NCBI GenBank assembly: GCA_031423495.1
Contig: JANPFP010000264.1
Location: 1 to 64,000 of the forward strand
Direction: 5' to 3'
DNA: 64,000 bases
Source: JACPYM01 sp031423495
GTDB taxonomy: Bacteria > Acidobacteriota > Blastocatellia > RBC074
Made by a program: the position numbers and the translations under genes. The notes beneath the pieces are model-generated. The model was given only the letters and a program-made list of their open reading frames with translations. It searched no databases and was not told the origin of the DNA. The number at the start of each line of letters is the position of its first letter. Positions within the stretch are counted from its first letter, which is position 1. Positions 26,026 to 33,923 of this stretch are shown piece after piece.

Positions 26026-26718
26026 ATCATCAATGCCCAGCAAGGCAGGCAATTCCGCGACTGAATTAATCAGAAAATCTGGCCCGCAGCATTCCAATTC
26101 CGCGCGCGTATGCGTCCCGTTGGTCACGCCGATGACCAAGCCACAACCCGCGTTACGGCCTTCTCGAATGTCGCTGGGCGTATCGCCGACTTTGGCTACG
26201 TGACGCGCACCATAAACATCGAGCCGATCCATCAGCCGATGAATCATGTCAGGGAAAGGCCGTCCGTGTTTCACTTCATCGCTGGTGATGGTGGCGTCAA
26301 TCAGTTTGTTGCGCTCCCAGCCCATTCGTTCCAGCAAGACTTCAGTAACCTTTCGGTCAAAGCCCGTATTCAGTGCCACCATCAAGCCCGCTGCGCGCAA
26401 GCGACGAAAGACTGCGCTGGTTCCCGGCACTTCCTGAAGGAATTCGTTGGTTTGATAACGGCTGTAAATTTCCGTGATGAATTGCCCGTGTATCTCTTCA
26501 ACGCACCGCGCAGGTGCGGCCACGGCGACCTGATTGAGCAAGGCGCTAATGGCTACGGGCTTCGGCAAACCCATTACGCGATTGACTTCATCGCGGTTCA
26601 CCGCCAAGCCTGAAGCGGCCAGCGCGGCGCGCAACGTACGATTGACTGCGTCGCCGTCATAGATTGTCGTACCTACCAGATCAAAGACGACTAATTCGAT
26701 TTGTGATTTGACCGACAT
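26002..26718 (-). CDS. phosphonatase-like HAD hydrolase (PhnX-like)
   Basis: A 238-residue haloacid-dehalogenase-superfamily enzyme of the phosphonatase-like group. Motif I is F-D13-L-V-G-T: the aspartate two positions after the nucleophile, used as general acid by ordinary HAD phosphatases, is absent as in phosphonoacetaldehyde hydrolase. K53 in VMGLPK occupies the place of the phosphonatase Schiff-base lysine. Motif III/IV appear as KHGRPFPDMI and KVGDTPSDIREG. It may hydrolyse phosphonoacetaldehyde or a related compound. It is convergent with the PhnZ-like gene, with a 24-nt overlap of 3' ends. The ATG at 26718 is preferred over the GTG four codons upstream. Confidence 0.85.
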   Translation of the reverse strand: MSVKSQIELVVFDLVGTTIYDGDAVNRTLRAALAASGLAVNRDEVNRVMGLPKPVAISALLNQVAVAAPARCVEEIHGQFITEIYSRYQTNEFLQEVPGTSAVFRRLRAAGLMVALNTGFDRKVTEVLLERMGWERNKLIDATITSDEVKHGRPFPDMIHRLMDRLDVYGARHVAKVGDTPSDIREGRNAGCGLVIGVTNGTHTRAELECCGPDFLINSVAELPALLGIDDLFEQTDE

Positions 26719-27065
26719 GGTTTTCCCCACGCAACAGACAACCTATCAATGACACGGGCAGCCACTTCAACTTGAAGATGATGTTTGGAATGTTTCTGAT
26801 TTGCTCAGTTTGGGAGGAAAAACTGCTAAGTCTTTGCTTCAGGGGGGATGAGTATTGCTGCAGCTCAGCCGCGAATATATCAGCGCGGCGACCTATTCAC
26901 ATAACACCCGCGTGAATTGCACCTAAAATCATCCTCAAATGTTTAGATCATTTCTCGCTACTAAAACAAAAAGGAGAAGGCGCTCCTCACAGGCAGGAGC
27001 GCCAAGCTTTGCTGGTGGAGGGCTGAAGCGACTCCGAAAAGTTGATGATTTTATACCAATTGCGC
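26719..27065. other. gene-free region upstream of the phosphonatase-like gene
   Basis: No coding sequence. It holds the promoter region of the minus-strand HAD gene and the hairpin at 26979-27003. I see no Pho-box-like array pointing to the HAD gene. Confidence 0.5.
26966..27003 (-). terminator. hairpin, probable minus-strand terminator for the TPR gene
   Basis: GGCGCTCCT (26979-26987) and AGGAGCGCC (26995-27003) form a perfect 9-bp stem. On the minus strand it is followed by a T-rich run (TTCTCCTTTTTGTTTT), so it could end transcripts of the TPR gene, which stops at 27291. Confidence 0.5.
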
Positions 27066-27109
27066 ATTAACGCGGCGTTATTGTCAGCTTAACTCTGCCT
27101 CAATAAACG
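27066..27109 (+). promoter_or_regulatory. orphan Pho-box-like array
   Basis: ATTAACGC (27066), GTTATTGT (27077) and CTTAACTC (27088-27095) are exactly 11 nt apart on the plus strand. TAAACG at 27104-27109 lies 8 nt after the array and is a weak -10. No plus-strand protein gene follows; the candidate target is the small RNA ending at 27250. Confidence 0.55.
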
Positions 27110-27114
27110 TCAGC

Positions 27115-27250
27115 AACGATTTTACGCAAAGCTAACCGCAGCATCGCATGCATTTTAGGTGAACGAGTTATCTTGCCTTTGTGCACTTAGGTGCCTAGTC
27201 CTGTGTCTCTATCGGGCGTTGTCGTGGAAGCGAAGCGCCCGTGTTTTTTT
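27115..27250 (+). ncRNA. candidate Pho-regulated small RNA
   Basis: A plus-strand segment of about 135 nt between a Pho-box-like promoter and an intrinsic terminator. It holds no open frame of more than a few codons that ends before the terminator. The start coordinate is an estimate from the -10 candidate. Base-pairing targets cannot be judged by eye. Its function and existence as a transcript are inferred. Confidence 0.4.
27213..27250 (+). terminator. intrinsic terminator on the plus strand
   Basis: CGGGCGTT (27213-27220) pairs with AAGCGCCCG (27233-27241), 8 bp including one G-T pair, followed by GTGTTTTTTT. The T run lies on the plus-strand side only, so it does not serve the convergent TPR gene. 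Confidence 0.72.
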
Positions 27251-27290
27251 GCAGAGCAGGAAAAGGAGCAATGATGTTTCGCTCGCATTG

Positions 27291-28148
27291 TTATTCGTCC
27301 AGACTCGCTTGCGTACGCGCTTCAATCGTTTCGCGCAAGTCAGGATTGAGTCTTACGGCTTCAGCGAGATCAGCCGCCGCCGTTGCGCGTTGGCCTTGTT
27401 CCCATAACAACAATCCGCGCCACATCAACGAACGCGCCGCTCGCGCATCGAGGGCAATCGCGCGATTGAAATCAGCCAGCGCATTGTCTTTATCATTCAA
27501 TCGCAACCGCGCCAGTCCGCGATTGTGCCACGCCGTAGCGAAGCTCGGATTCAATTGCAACGCGCGGTCATAATCAGCCAATGCGCTGCGTTCGTCGCCC
27601 AGTTGTTGCCGCACGATGGCGCGGTTGTTGAACGCTTCAGCCAGTTTCGGATTGAGCCGCAGGGCTTCGTCATAATCGCCCAGCGCGCCTGCCCAATCGT
27701 TGAGCATACGTTTCACGTTGCCGCGATTGTTGAAGGCTTCGACGAACTCAGGCCGCAAGACGAGTGCGGCAGTGAAATCAGCTAACGCTCCTTCCAGATC
27801 GCCTATCGCTTTGCGCGCGATGCCGCGGTTATAAATGGGTTTGGCTTCGTTGGGACGCAACGCCATCGCCCGTGTGTAATCGTTGATCGCACCTTCTAAG
27901 TCGCTCAAACGCAGCTTCACCAAGCCGCGATTGTTCAGCGCGTCGGCATCGGTCGGATTAAACACCAACGCCAGACTGTAATCTTCGAGCGCGCGTTCAT
28001 AAGCGCCTTGTTGTTGGTATTGATCGCCACGTACGCGATATGACACTGCTGATTGCGCGCGTGACGCAGCTTGTTGCGCAAATGCCTGCGTCGCAATTAC
28101 GAGCAGCAAGAGTGGGAGGAAAAAGAGTTTCAAACTTCGTAAGGCCAT
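27291..28148 (-). CDS. secreted TPR-repeat protein
   Basis: A 285-residue exported protein: signal peptide at about 1-25 (FFLPLLLLVIATQAFAQ), then about seven 34-residue tetratricopeptide repeats from residue 31 to 268, with consensus elements such as ADALNNRGLVKLRLSDLEGA and FNNRGNVKRMLNDWAGALGD. TPR solenoids hold protein partners; here the site of action would be the periplasm. The upstream region carries a Pho-box-like array on the same strand. No partner is evident from neighbours. Confidence 0.9.
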   Translation of the reverse strand: MALRSLKLFFLPLLLLVIATQAFAQQAASRAQSAVSYRVRGDQYQQQGAYERALEDYSLALVFNPTDADALNNRGLVKLRLSDLEGAINDYTRAMALRPNEAKPIYNRGIARKAIGDLEGALADFTAALVLRPEFVEAFNNRGNVKRMLNDWAGALGDYDEALRLNPKLAEAFNNRAIVRQQLGDERSALADYDRALQLNPSFATAWHNRGLARLRLNDKDNALADFNRAIALDARAARSLMWRGLLLWEQGQRATAAADLAEAVRLNPDLRETIEARTQASLDE

Positions 28149-28221
28149 TGCAGCCCTCCTTATTCCACAAAAAAATAACGAGCGCAGGCAATACTTCGCC
28201 CTGCTCGTGCCAATAAGGCCG
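28149..28221. other. TPR gene leader
   Basis: Leader and ribosome-binding region of the TPR gene (AAGGAGGGCTGCA before the ATG on the minus strand). A short inverted pair around 28171-28197 (GAGCGCAGG-like and CCCTGCTCG-like strings) could fold weakly. Confidence 0.35.
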
Positions 28222-28262
28222 ACGTAAAATTTATGTTATGAATGTGTTAAACGTGCTTAAAG
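28222..28262 (-). promoter_or_regulatory. Pho-box-like array upstream of the TPR gene
   Basis: On the minus strand, CTTTAAGC (28255-28262, core shifted by one), TTTAACAC (28244-28251), CATAACAT (28233-28240) and TTTTACGT (28222-28229) follow at 11-nt steps. If only the first two are boxes, CATAAA at 28230-28235 lies exactly 8 nt after them as a -10. Confidence 0.5.
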
Positions 28263-28400
28263 TGGAGCGGATGATAACAGCGAAATTTCAGTGCGCAAGC
28301 CCTTTTTTGCGTCAGGGGAAAGAAAGATGCTGAGATCGGGCCTGAGTTTAGTTATTTAACATCGTGATGTTAAAAAGGCTGTGGCTATTGGCTGAAAATG

Positions 28401-28440
28401 CAAAAGGCGGATGAGCAATTGATTGTTCATCCGCCTTTTG
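28401..28440. terminator. strong bidirectional terminator
   Basis: CAAAAGGCGGATGA (28401-28414) and its perfect complement (28427-28440) form a 14-bp stem flanked by A and T runs. It lies about 105 nt beyond the stop of the minus-strand TonB receptor and should end that transcript. The rest of the 28263-28544 gap shows nothing else. Confidence 0.85.
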
Positions 28441-28544
28441 GTTGAAGGTGAAAAACGGGCTGACAAATTCCCCCCGAAATTTATCGGCCCGTCAACGACT
28501 CCCGTCAGTGACTCTAAGTCAGCAGCCTGAGAGTGGTGTTAAGT

Positions 28545-31500
28545 TTAGAACTTCAGCTTGAAGCTGAATTGCATTACGCGCGGCCCGCCAATCGTGTTGG
28601 TGATGCGGCCAAAGTCGGTCGCGTCTTGCAGGTCGTTGGCCGGCGCGGCGAAATTCGCGTTGTTGAAGATATTGAAAATATCCCAACGGAATTCCAAGCC
28701 AACCGTTTCGGTGATCGCGGTGTTTTTGCCGAAGCCCAGGTCAAAGCGTTTCTGATAAGGCGCGCGCAAAATGTTGCGCCCCAGATTGCCGAAGCCCTGA
28801 TTGCTGGGATAACCGCCCGCCGCCGTCAACGGCGAACACAAGACCGAAGCGTTGAAGTATTGCTGCGTCTTGTCTGCGCCTTGCGTGCGCAATTGATCAA
28901 GCGTGCCGCACAAGCTCGGACGACCAAAGCCTGAGCGATATAACCCGCCCGAACCGCGCAACAAGTTGGTGTATTGCGCCGCCGTGCCGACTTCGGGTTC
29001 CGCCGCGAAGATCGAGAAAGGCGCACCTGATTGCAATTGCGCGAAGCCCGACACTTGCCAGCCTTTCACGAACCGCGAACTGCTGAAAGGCAATTCATAT
29101 ACAAAACTCGCGCTGAAACGTTGCGTGCGATCAAAGTCAGACACGCCGCGATTGTTCGCCAGATTGCGTTGATCGCCTTGCACAACGAAGCCCGTGTTGG
29201 GTACGTCGGGCTTGCCGCCGCCCGCCGTCGAACCCGGATCGGACGAATTGTTATCGAGCGATTTCGACCAGGTGTAAGCCAGGTTGTATTGCAATCCTTT
29301 CGAGAAACGCTTCGTCAAACCGAGTTGCAGTGAGTTGTAAATCGAATTGGCCGACGACGAAAGCACCAACGCTTCAGGTACGTTGAAGCCCAGAATCGGC
29401 ACACGCGCTTCAAAGCCGATGACCGCACCTGCCGCGTTACTCAGGTTGTAATCAATGGCTCCGGCCAGCGTCGAATTCGGGAAACCGAAAGCGATGCCGC
29501 GTCCGCGTTCACGTTCGGTCGAGGCCGTACGCAACGCGCCGTTCGGAAACAACGTCGCCAACTGGGCCGCGTTGTTCGCTTGCGTGTATTTGTAAGCGCG
29601 GTCGTAAGAATCATTGAAACGTTTGAAGATCGCGTCAGGCGCGTTGCTCGCGTTCAGATCATAGCCTTGATTAAAAGCCACGCCTTGCAACAGCTTCGTG
29701 CCTTTAGTGCCGACATAGCGCGCTTCAAAGAGCAGGTCTTTTGCCAGTTCGTATTGCACGCCGAAATTCCATTGCTGGATGTAAGGCGTGCGCAGGTTGG
29801 TGTCTACGGCGCGAAACTCAAAGGTCTCGGCGATGTTGCCGAGCGCGGCTTGTCCTGTCGCCAGATCAATTGGGTTGCTCGTGTTGTTGGCTTGACGGTT
29901 GACGGGCGTGCCGTCGCGGATGACAAAGGTGCCGCCCGATTGCCACACGATGCGATTGGGCAAATAACGGTTGAAAGGCAACGTCGGGTCTTGTTGCGAA
30001 TACGCCGTCGTGATCGGCACGCCGCGCGTGGGTGCGGTCACTTCGACTTCGCGCAGGAAAGGATAATTCGAGAACACCGTGTTCACGAACGACGCCGACG
30101 GACGATCAAAGAAGACGCCGTAACCGCCGCGAATCACTACGCGATTGTTATCGAAGGGCGAGAACGCAAAGCCGATGCGCGGTTGAAAGTTGTTGAGGTC
30201 TTGTCCTTTCAACGTATGGTTGTTGTCAGCTTTGGCCGTCACCGCGATGGTTTGATCAATCGCCGCGAAGCCCGTGTTCTTGACGTTTTTCGGTACGATG
30301 AAAGCGTTGGACGGATTGAGCGCGTCAGTGATTTTGGCGAAATCCACATTGCCGATGCGCCCGTCTTTTTCTTCAGGCCAGCCGAACCAATCCCAACGCG
30401 CGCCGACATTCACCGTCGTGCGTTTGCCCAGCTTCCAGTCGTCGGTGAAAAAGAAACTCAGGTCGCGCATGCGAAAGCTCTTGTCGGTGATGCCGAATTG
30501 CGTATCGGCTTCGGTCGCTAAGCCGGTCAGAAACTGCGTGAAGTTTTCCCACTTCTCGAACTCGGTCGCTTGTTCTTCGGGCAGGTTCGAATCGTATTGA
30601 TGGCGTTTGAATTCGCCGCCGAAACGATAATTGTGATTGCCCTTAATCCACGTCATCGTGTCGGCGAAGCTATAGCTTTGTTGCTTGCGGCGATTGAACG
30701 AATCGTTCGGGCCGCCGAACGAAAGGTTCGACAGATTGTTGCGAAAGACGTAATGCCCCAGCCGCGTCGTCGCCGCCGACTTGTCATAAAAATTCGCGGG
30801 GTTGGGAATGCCTACCGACTCGTTGGTGATGGCGATGAATTCATCAGTCAGCGAGCGCGTATTGTTGAGGTGGAAGTAACCGAAACGCGCTTCGTTGATG
30901 AGCGAAGAGCCGAAAGTGTGTACGTCAGAAAGCGCCAGCGTGCGGTTGCGATCATTGCGCCGCAACGTCACAGGCGAAGCCAGACTCGACGGATCGGGAA
31001 AGGGGTCAGTGCCAGGGAAGTTGGCAAAGAAAAATGTTCCGCTCACACGGTTGTTCTCAGTCAATTGATCGTCCATCCGCAGCGTGAATTGATCTTGTTG
31101 AAACTCAGCGGGTTGAACGTTGCGTTGGCGAATGAGCGGATTGCCGCCAATCAGCGTGCCGACGGTCGTGTCTACGCCGACGCGTTCGCCGCCCGCGCCG
31201 ACCGCTTTAGGCGCAGGAACGAAGAAGCCGCCAGTGACGGGATTGCGCAAGTTGAGCAACCGCAAAATCGTCGGTGAAATTTGCGCTTCGGTCAGCGCGA
31301 AAGTTGAATTGAGCGAACGAAACGCCGTGACGACATTGGCCGCCGTGCGTTCGCCGCTGATAAGGCGCAAGGCTTCGGGCAACACGGTCTGGCTGCTTGC
31401 CGTCGGCACGAACGCAGTGCGCGCGCGCGTGATTTGATAACCGGCGAAGAAATGCACTTTGTCTTTCACGACGGGGCCGCCGATGGTGAAACCGCCTTCG

Positions 31501-32366
31501 TTGCGGCGCGCTTCGGGTTTGTCAATCGCATCGCGGTTGAAAAAGTAATCATTAGCATTCAGGCGTTCGTGCTGGCCGTAGTAATAGCCCGAACCGCTGA
31601 ATTTATTCGTACCGCCTTTGGTGATGAGTTGGAAGTTGCCGCCGCCGCTGCGTCCGGTCGAGGCGTCATACAAACTGGTTTGCAACTTAACCTCTTGCAA
31701 CGTTTCGGGCGCGGGCGAGATGTTATCGTTCATCGAACCTTCGTTGGTCGTCAGGTTAGTCGCGTCTACGCCGTTGAAGGTCAGCGAAGTGCTGGTGGTG
31801 CGCGTGCCGTTGACCGAAGGCGAAATGTTGCCCGTGCCGTTGGTCAGCACGGGTGAGAGGTCTGAACTCACGCCCGCTTCGGCGGTGAGCAAATGCGTGA
31901 AGCTGCGCGTAGGCGTCGGCACCTGCACGAGTTCATTGCCGGTCAACTGGCGAAAGGTCGTTGACGTATTCGGCGTAACCAGCGGCGCGCTGTCGGTGAT
32001 TTGCACTTCAACCGTAACTTCGCCGACTTCGAGTTTGATTTCGACGAGGCGCGGTACGGCGGCTTCGACATTCGCTTCGGTCACGGCTTTCTTGAAGCCT
32101 TGCGCTTCGACGGTGATTTTATAATTGCCAGCGGGCAGCACGGCGACTTGCCAGCGGCCTTCGGCATTGGCTGTCACAGTGCGTGTTAAATTGGTTTCGT
32201 TGCTGACGGCGGTCACTTTCGCGCCAGCTACGGCTGCGCCCGTGTTGTCGGTGACGATGCCGCCTAAACTGCCATTCGCGCCCGATTGCGCCAGCGCGAT
32301 AATATTCATCACGCTGAGCATCAAGACCGCGCAAATCGCTTGCCAGGGTCTTTGGTGATTCTTCAT
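28545..32366 (-). CDS. very large Oar-like TonB-dependent receptor
   Basis: A 1273-residue outer-membrane receptor, the largest of four here. The signal peptide is at 1-27 (ICAVLMLSVMNIIALAQ). A carboxypeptidase-regulatory domain lies at about 32-120 (GSLGGIVTDNTGAAVAGAKV), a plug-like region at about 140-270 (TFNGVDATNLTTNEG, LITKGGTNKFSGSGYYY) and a long barrel that ends MQFSFKLKF. It is preceded 25 nt upstream by a winged-helix regulator on the same strand, probably one transcript, and followed by a strong terminator. A CAGGAG site lies 8 nt before the ATG. The ligand is unknown; no Pho-box-like array is present here. Confidence 0.93.
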   Translation of the reverse strand: MKNHQRPWQAICAVLMLSVMNIIALAQSGANGSLGGIVTDNTGAAVAGAKVTAVSNETNLTRTVTANAEGRWQVAVLPAGNYKITVEAQGFKKAVTEANVEAAVPRLVEIKLEVGEVTVEVQITDSAPLVTPNTSTTFRQLTGNELVQVPTPTRSFTHLLTAEAGVSSDLSPVLTNGTGNISPSVNGTRTTSTSLTFNGVDATNLTTNEGSMNDNISPAPETLQEVKLQTSLYDASTGRSGGGNFQLITKGGTNKFSGSGYYYGQHERLNANDYFFNRDAIDKPEARRNEGGFTIGGPVVKDKVHFFAGYQITRARTAFVPTASSQTVLPEALRLISGERTAANVVTAFRSLNSTFALTEAQISPTILRLLNLRNPVTGGFFVPAPKAVGAGGERVGVDTTVGTLIGGNPLIRQRNVQPAEFQQDQFTLRMDDQLTENNRVSGTFFFANFPGTDPFPDPSSLASPVTLRRNDRNRTLALSDVHTFGSSLINEARFGYFHLNNTRSLTDEFIAITNESVGIPNPANFYDKSAATTRLGHYVFRNNLSNLSFGGPNDSFNRRKQQSYSFADTMTWIKGNHNYRFGGEFKRHQYDSNLPEEQATEFEKWENFTQFLTGLATEADTQFGITDKSFRMRDLSFFFTDDWKLGKRTTVNVGARWDWFGWPEEKDGRIGNVDFAKITDALNPSNAFIVPKNVKNTGFAAIDQTIAVTAKADNNHTLKGQDLNNFQPRIGFAFSPFDNNRVVIRGGYGVFFDRPSASFVNTVFSNYPFLREVEVTAPTRGVPITTAYSQQDPTLPFNRYLPNRIVWQSGGTFVIRDGTPVNRQANNTSNPIDLATGQAALGNIAETFEFRAVDTNLRTPYIQQWNFGVQYELAKDLLFEARYVGTKGTKLLQGVAFNQGYDLNASNAPDAIFKRFNDSYDRAYKYTQANNAAQLATLFPNGALRTASTERERGRGIAFGFPNSTLAGAIDYNLSNAAGAVIGFEARVPILGFNVPEALVLSSSANSIYNSLQLGLTKRFSKGLQYNLAYTWSKSLDNNSSDPGSTAGGGKPDVPNTGFVVQGDQRNLANNRGVSDFDRTQRFSASFVYELPFSSSRFVKGWQVSGFAQLQSGAPFSIFAAEPEVGTAAQYTNLLRGSGGLYRSGFGRPSLCGTLDQLRTQGADKTQQYFNASVLCSPLTAAGGYPSNQGFGNLGRNILRAPYQKRFDLGFGKNTAITETVGLEFRWDIFNIFNNANFAAPANDLQDATDFGRITNTIGGPRVMQFSFKLKF

Positions 32367-32391
32367 AAAAATTTCTCCTGAAAAAATAAAA

Positions 32392-32814
32392 CTAAGTGTT
32401 TGAGAGGGATGGTTCAGGTAATGCGATTGAACCTTTTGATTCAGATAATTCGTGCTGCTGCGCCGTGATCAGGCGGTAACCCAAATGAACGACAGACGCG
32501 ATTTCGATGCCGAACGGAGTTAGCTTGCGGCGCAGGGTGCCGACGTGTACGCGTAACGTGTGCGGGTTGATGGGTTCCGCATCCGGCCAAGCCGCCGCCC
32601 ATAACGTATCGTGGGAAACTACGCGCCCCGCGTGTCGTGCGAGACAAGCCAGCAGGAAAAATTCCTTGCGCGCGAGGTCATAAAACGGACGCCCGGCGCA
32701 TTCGACATAAAACCCCTGAAATTCAATGTGCAATCGCCCATCGTCATAAACTTCGGCTTTAGACTCATTCGCCACCTGCGGCACAGGGTTGGGTGCGATG
32801 TTTTCTCCCAGCAT
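32392..32814 (-). CDS. orphan OmpR/PhoB-type winged-helix regulator
   Basis: A 140-residue protein with a single OmpR/PhoB-type winged helix at about residues 35-125: FYDLARKEFFLLACLARHAG (alpha-1/2), VVSHDTLWAAAWPDAEPINPHTLRVHVGTLRRKL (recognition helix) and HLGYRLI (wing). It has no receiver domain, so it is not controlled by phosphorylation in the usual way. A start at ATG 32814 is preferred over a TTG four codons upstream. It lies 25 nt before the 1273-residue TonB receptor and likely shares its transcript, so control of receptor expression is a reasonable inference. Confidence 0.83.
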   Translation of the reverse strand: MLGENIAPNPVPQVANESKAEVYDDGRLHIEFQGFYVECAGRPFYDLARKEFFLLACLARHAGRVVSHDTLWAAAWPDAEPINPHTLRVHVGTLRRKLTPFGIEIASVVHLGYRLITAQQHELSESKGSIALPEPSLSNT

Positions 32815-32910
32815 TGATGTTCCCAAAGTTATTTGTTGATAAGTGAAGCACGGACAAGGAAGGTAAGATGCAAGCTAACAGGCCAATGTAAAACTGAGGC
32901 AATGCAAAAC

Positions 32911-33129
32911 TTAAATTCCTGTAAAGTTTCGCATTGGTTCACCGATCACGTAGCGGCTGTGGATGGGTATGCGTTGCATCCATTGTTGCATCGCGGCTTG
33001 CGAAGCGGCTTCGCCCGCCGTGCGGCAGGTTTCGCTGCAATAGACTTTCCAGTCGCGGCCAATCAGGCAATGGGTGAGTTCGAGGTCTTCGGCGCAATGG
33101 GCGCATTCGTTGTCGTTGTAACGTGCCAT
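32911..33129 (-). CDS. small zinc-binding protein
   Basis: A 72-residue protein with a treble-clef-like cysteine set: ECAHC near residue 10 and YCSETC near residue 32, plus H20 and C21 (THCLIG). The first 67 nt overlap the 3' end of olsA in another frame. CGAAAGGACATTGAC precedes the ATG, giving a fair ribosome-binding site. It looks like a small rubredoxin/zinc-ribbon-like protein, but no family is recognised. It may be the last gene of the olsB-olsA transcript. Confidence 0.6.
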   Translation of the reverse strand: MARYNDNECAHCAEDLELTHCLIGRDWKVYCSETCRTAGEAASQAAMQQWMQRIPIHSRYVIGEPMRNFTGI

Positions 33130-33923
33130 GTCAATGTCCTTTCGTGAGCCGCCGCTATGACAAAGTCAGCAGCGATTTGGGTTTGTACGTGTTCAGTGAG
33201 TGCAGTCACTGAATCCGTTCGTGTCGCAGCAATAGGCGCGTGAGCGGTGAACTGTGCAGTGGCTTCACGCAAAGCAAGCAAGCGCCAGAAATGCTGTACG
33301 AAATCCATCTCGCCGTGCCAGCACAGCAGATCGCGGGTCTCGTCATTGACAGCTTCGCCGTTCACACTCGTGAAATTGATTGTCAGCGGCAGCACAGGAG
33401 TTTGAGAACGGACAGCCGCCGCCAGCAGTAACGGTTTGAACGGCAACACGCGCGTACCGTCGCTGGTCGTGCCTTCGGGAAAAACCTGTACGCTCAAGCC
33501 CGCGCGCAACGCACGACTCACGCGATAAACGCAACGCACGCTGCTGTGCGTTGACTCGCGTTCGACAAAGATCGTACCGCCCAACGCCGCCAGCCAGCCG
33601 AGCAGCGGCCAGCGGCTGACTTCGTGTTTGGCGACGAACTGCGTGGGAAAGTGCGCGGCAATGATAATGATGTCGAGGTAGCTCTGATGATTGGCGACAA
33701 GCAGGTAATTCGTGTCAGGCACTATGTTCGTGTGTAGTTGAGACTCAATTTGCAAGCCCAACAACCAAAGCAACGTACGCGCCCACGTTTGCGTAATGCG
33801 CGCCAGCACACGCCCGCGCGTATGCGCTGAAGCACGACACAAAATCAGTTGTGCCAATGCGCTCACCAGCAGGCAATCCACGCAGACGCATATGAAACTC
33901 ACGAACCGCAACAACCTTTTCAT
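33063..33923 (-). CDS. olsA: PlsC-type acyltransferase, probable OlsA
   Basis: A 286-residue membrane-bound acyltransferase of the PlsC family. The catalytic motif H79-x4-D84 is in ANHQSYLDII, motif III is F148-P-E-G-T (QVFPEGTTSDG) and an N-terminal hydrophobic segment lies at about 8-28. Its ATG overlaps the stop of the olsB-like gene by 4 nt, which is the arrangement of ornithine-lipid loci. On that basis it most likely transfers the second acyl chain to lyso-ornithine lipid (OlsA) rather than acting as a general 1-acylglycerol-3-phosphate acyltransferase, which the sequence alone cannot exclude. The C-terminal 25 residues overlap a small zinc-protein gene. Confidence 0.85.
   Translation of the reverse strand: MKRLLRFVSFICVCVDCLLVSALAQLILCRASAHTRGRVLARITQTWARTLLWLLGLQIESQLHTNIVPDTNYLLVANHQSYLDIIIIAAHFPTQFVAKHEVSRWPLLGWLAALGGTIFVERESTHSSVRCVYRVSRALRAGLSVQVFPEGTTSDGTRVLPFKPLLLAAAVRSQTPVLPLTINFTSVNGEAVNDETRDLLCWHGEMDFVQHFWRLLALREATAQFTAHAPIAATRTDSVTALTEHVQTQIAADFVIAAAHERTLTWHVTTTTNAPIAPKTSNSPIA

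Noticed and set aside
27159..27407. Plus-strand 82-codon open frame beyond the orphan Pho-box-like array
   Set aside because: It runs through the intrinsic terminator and into the antisense of the TPR gene, with no ribosome-binding site or family pattern.
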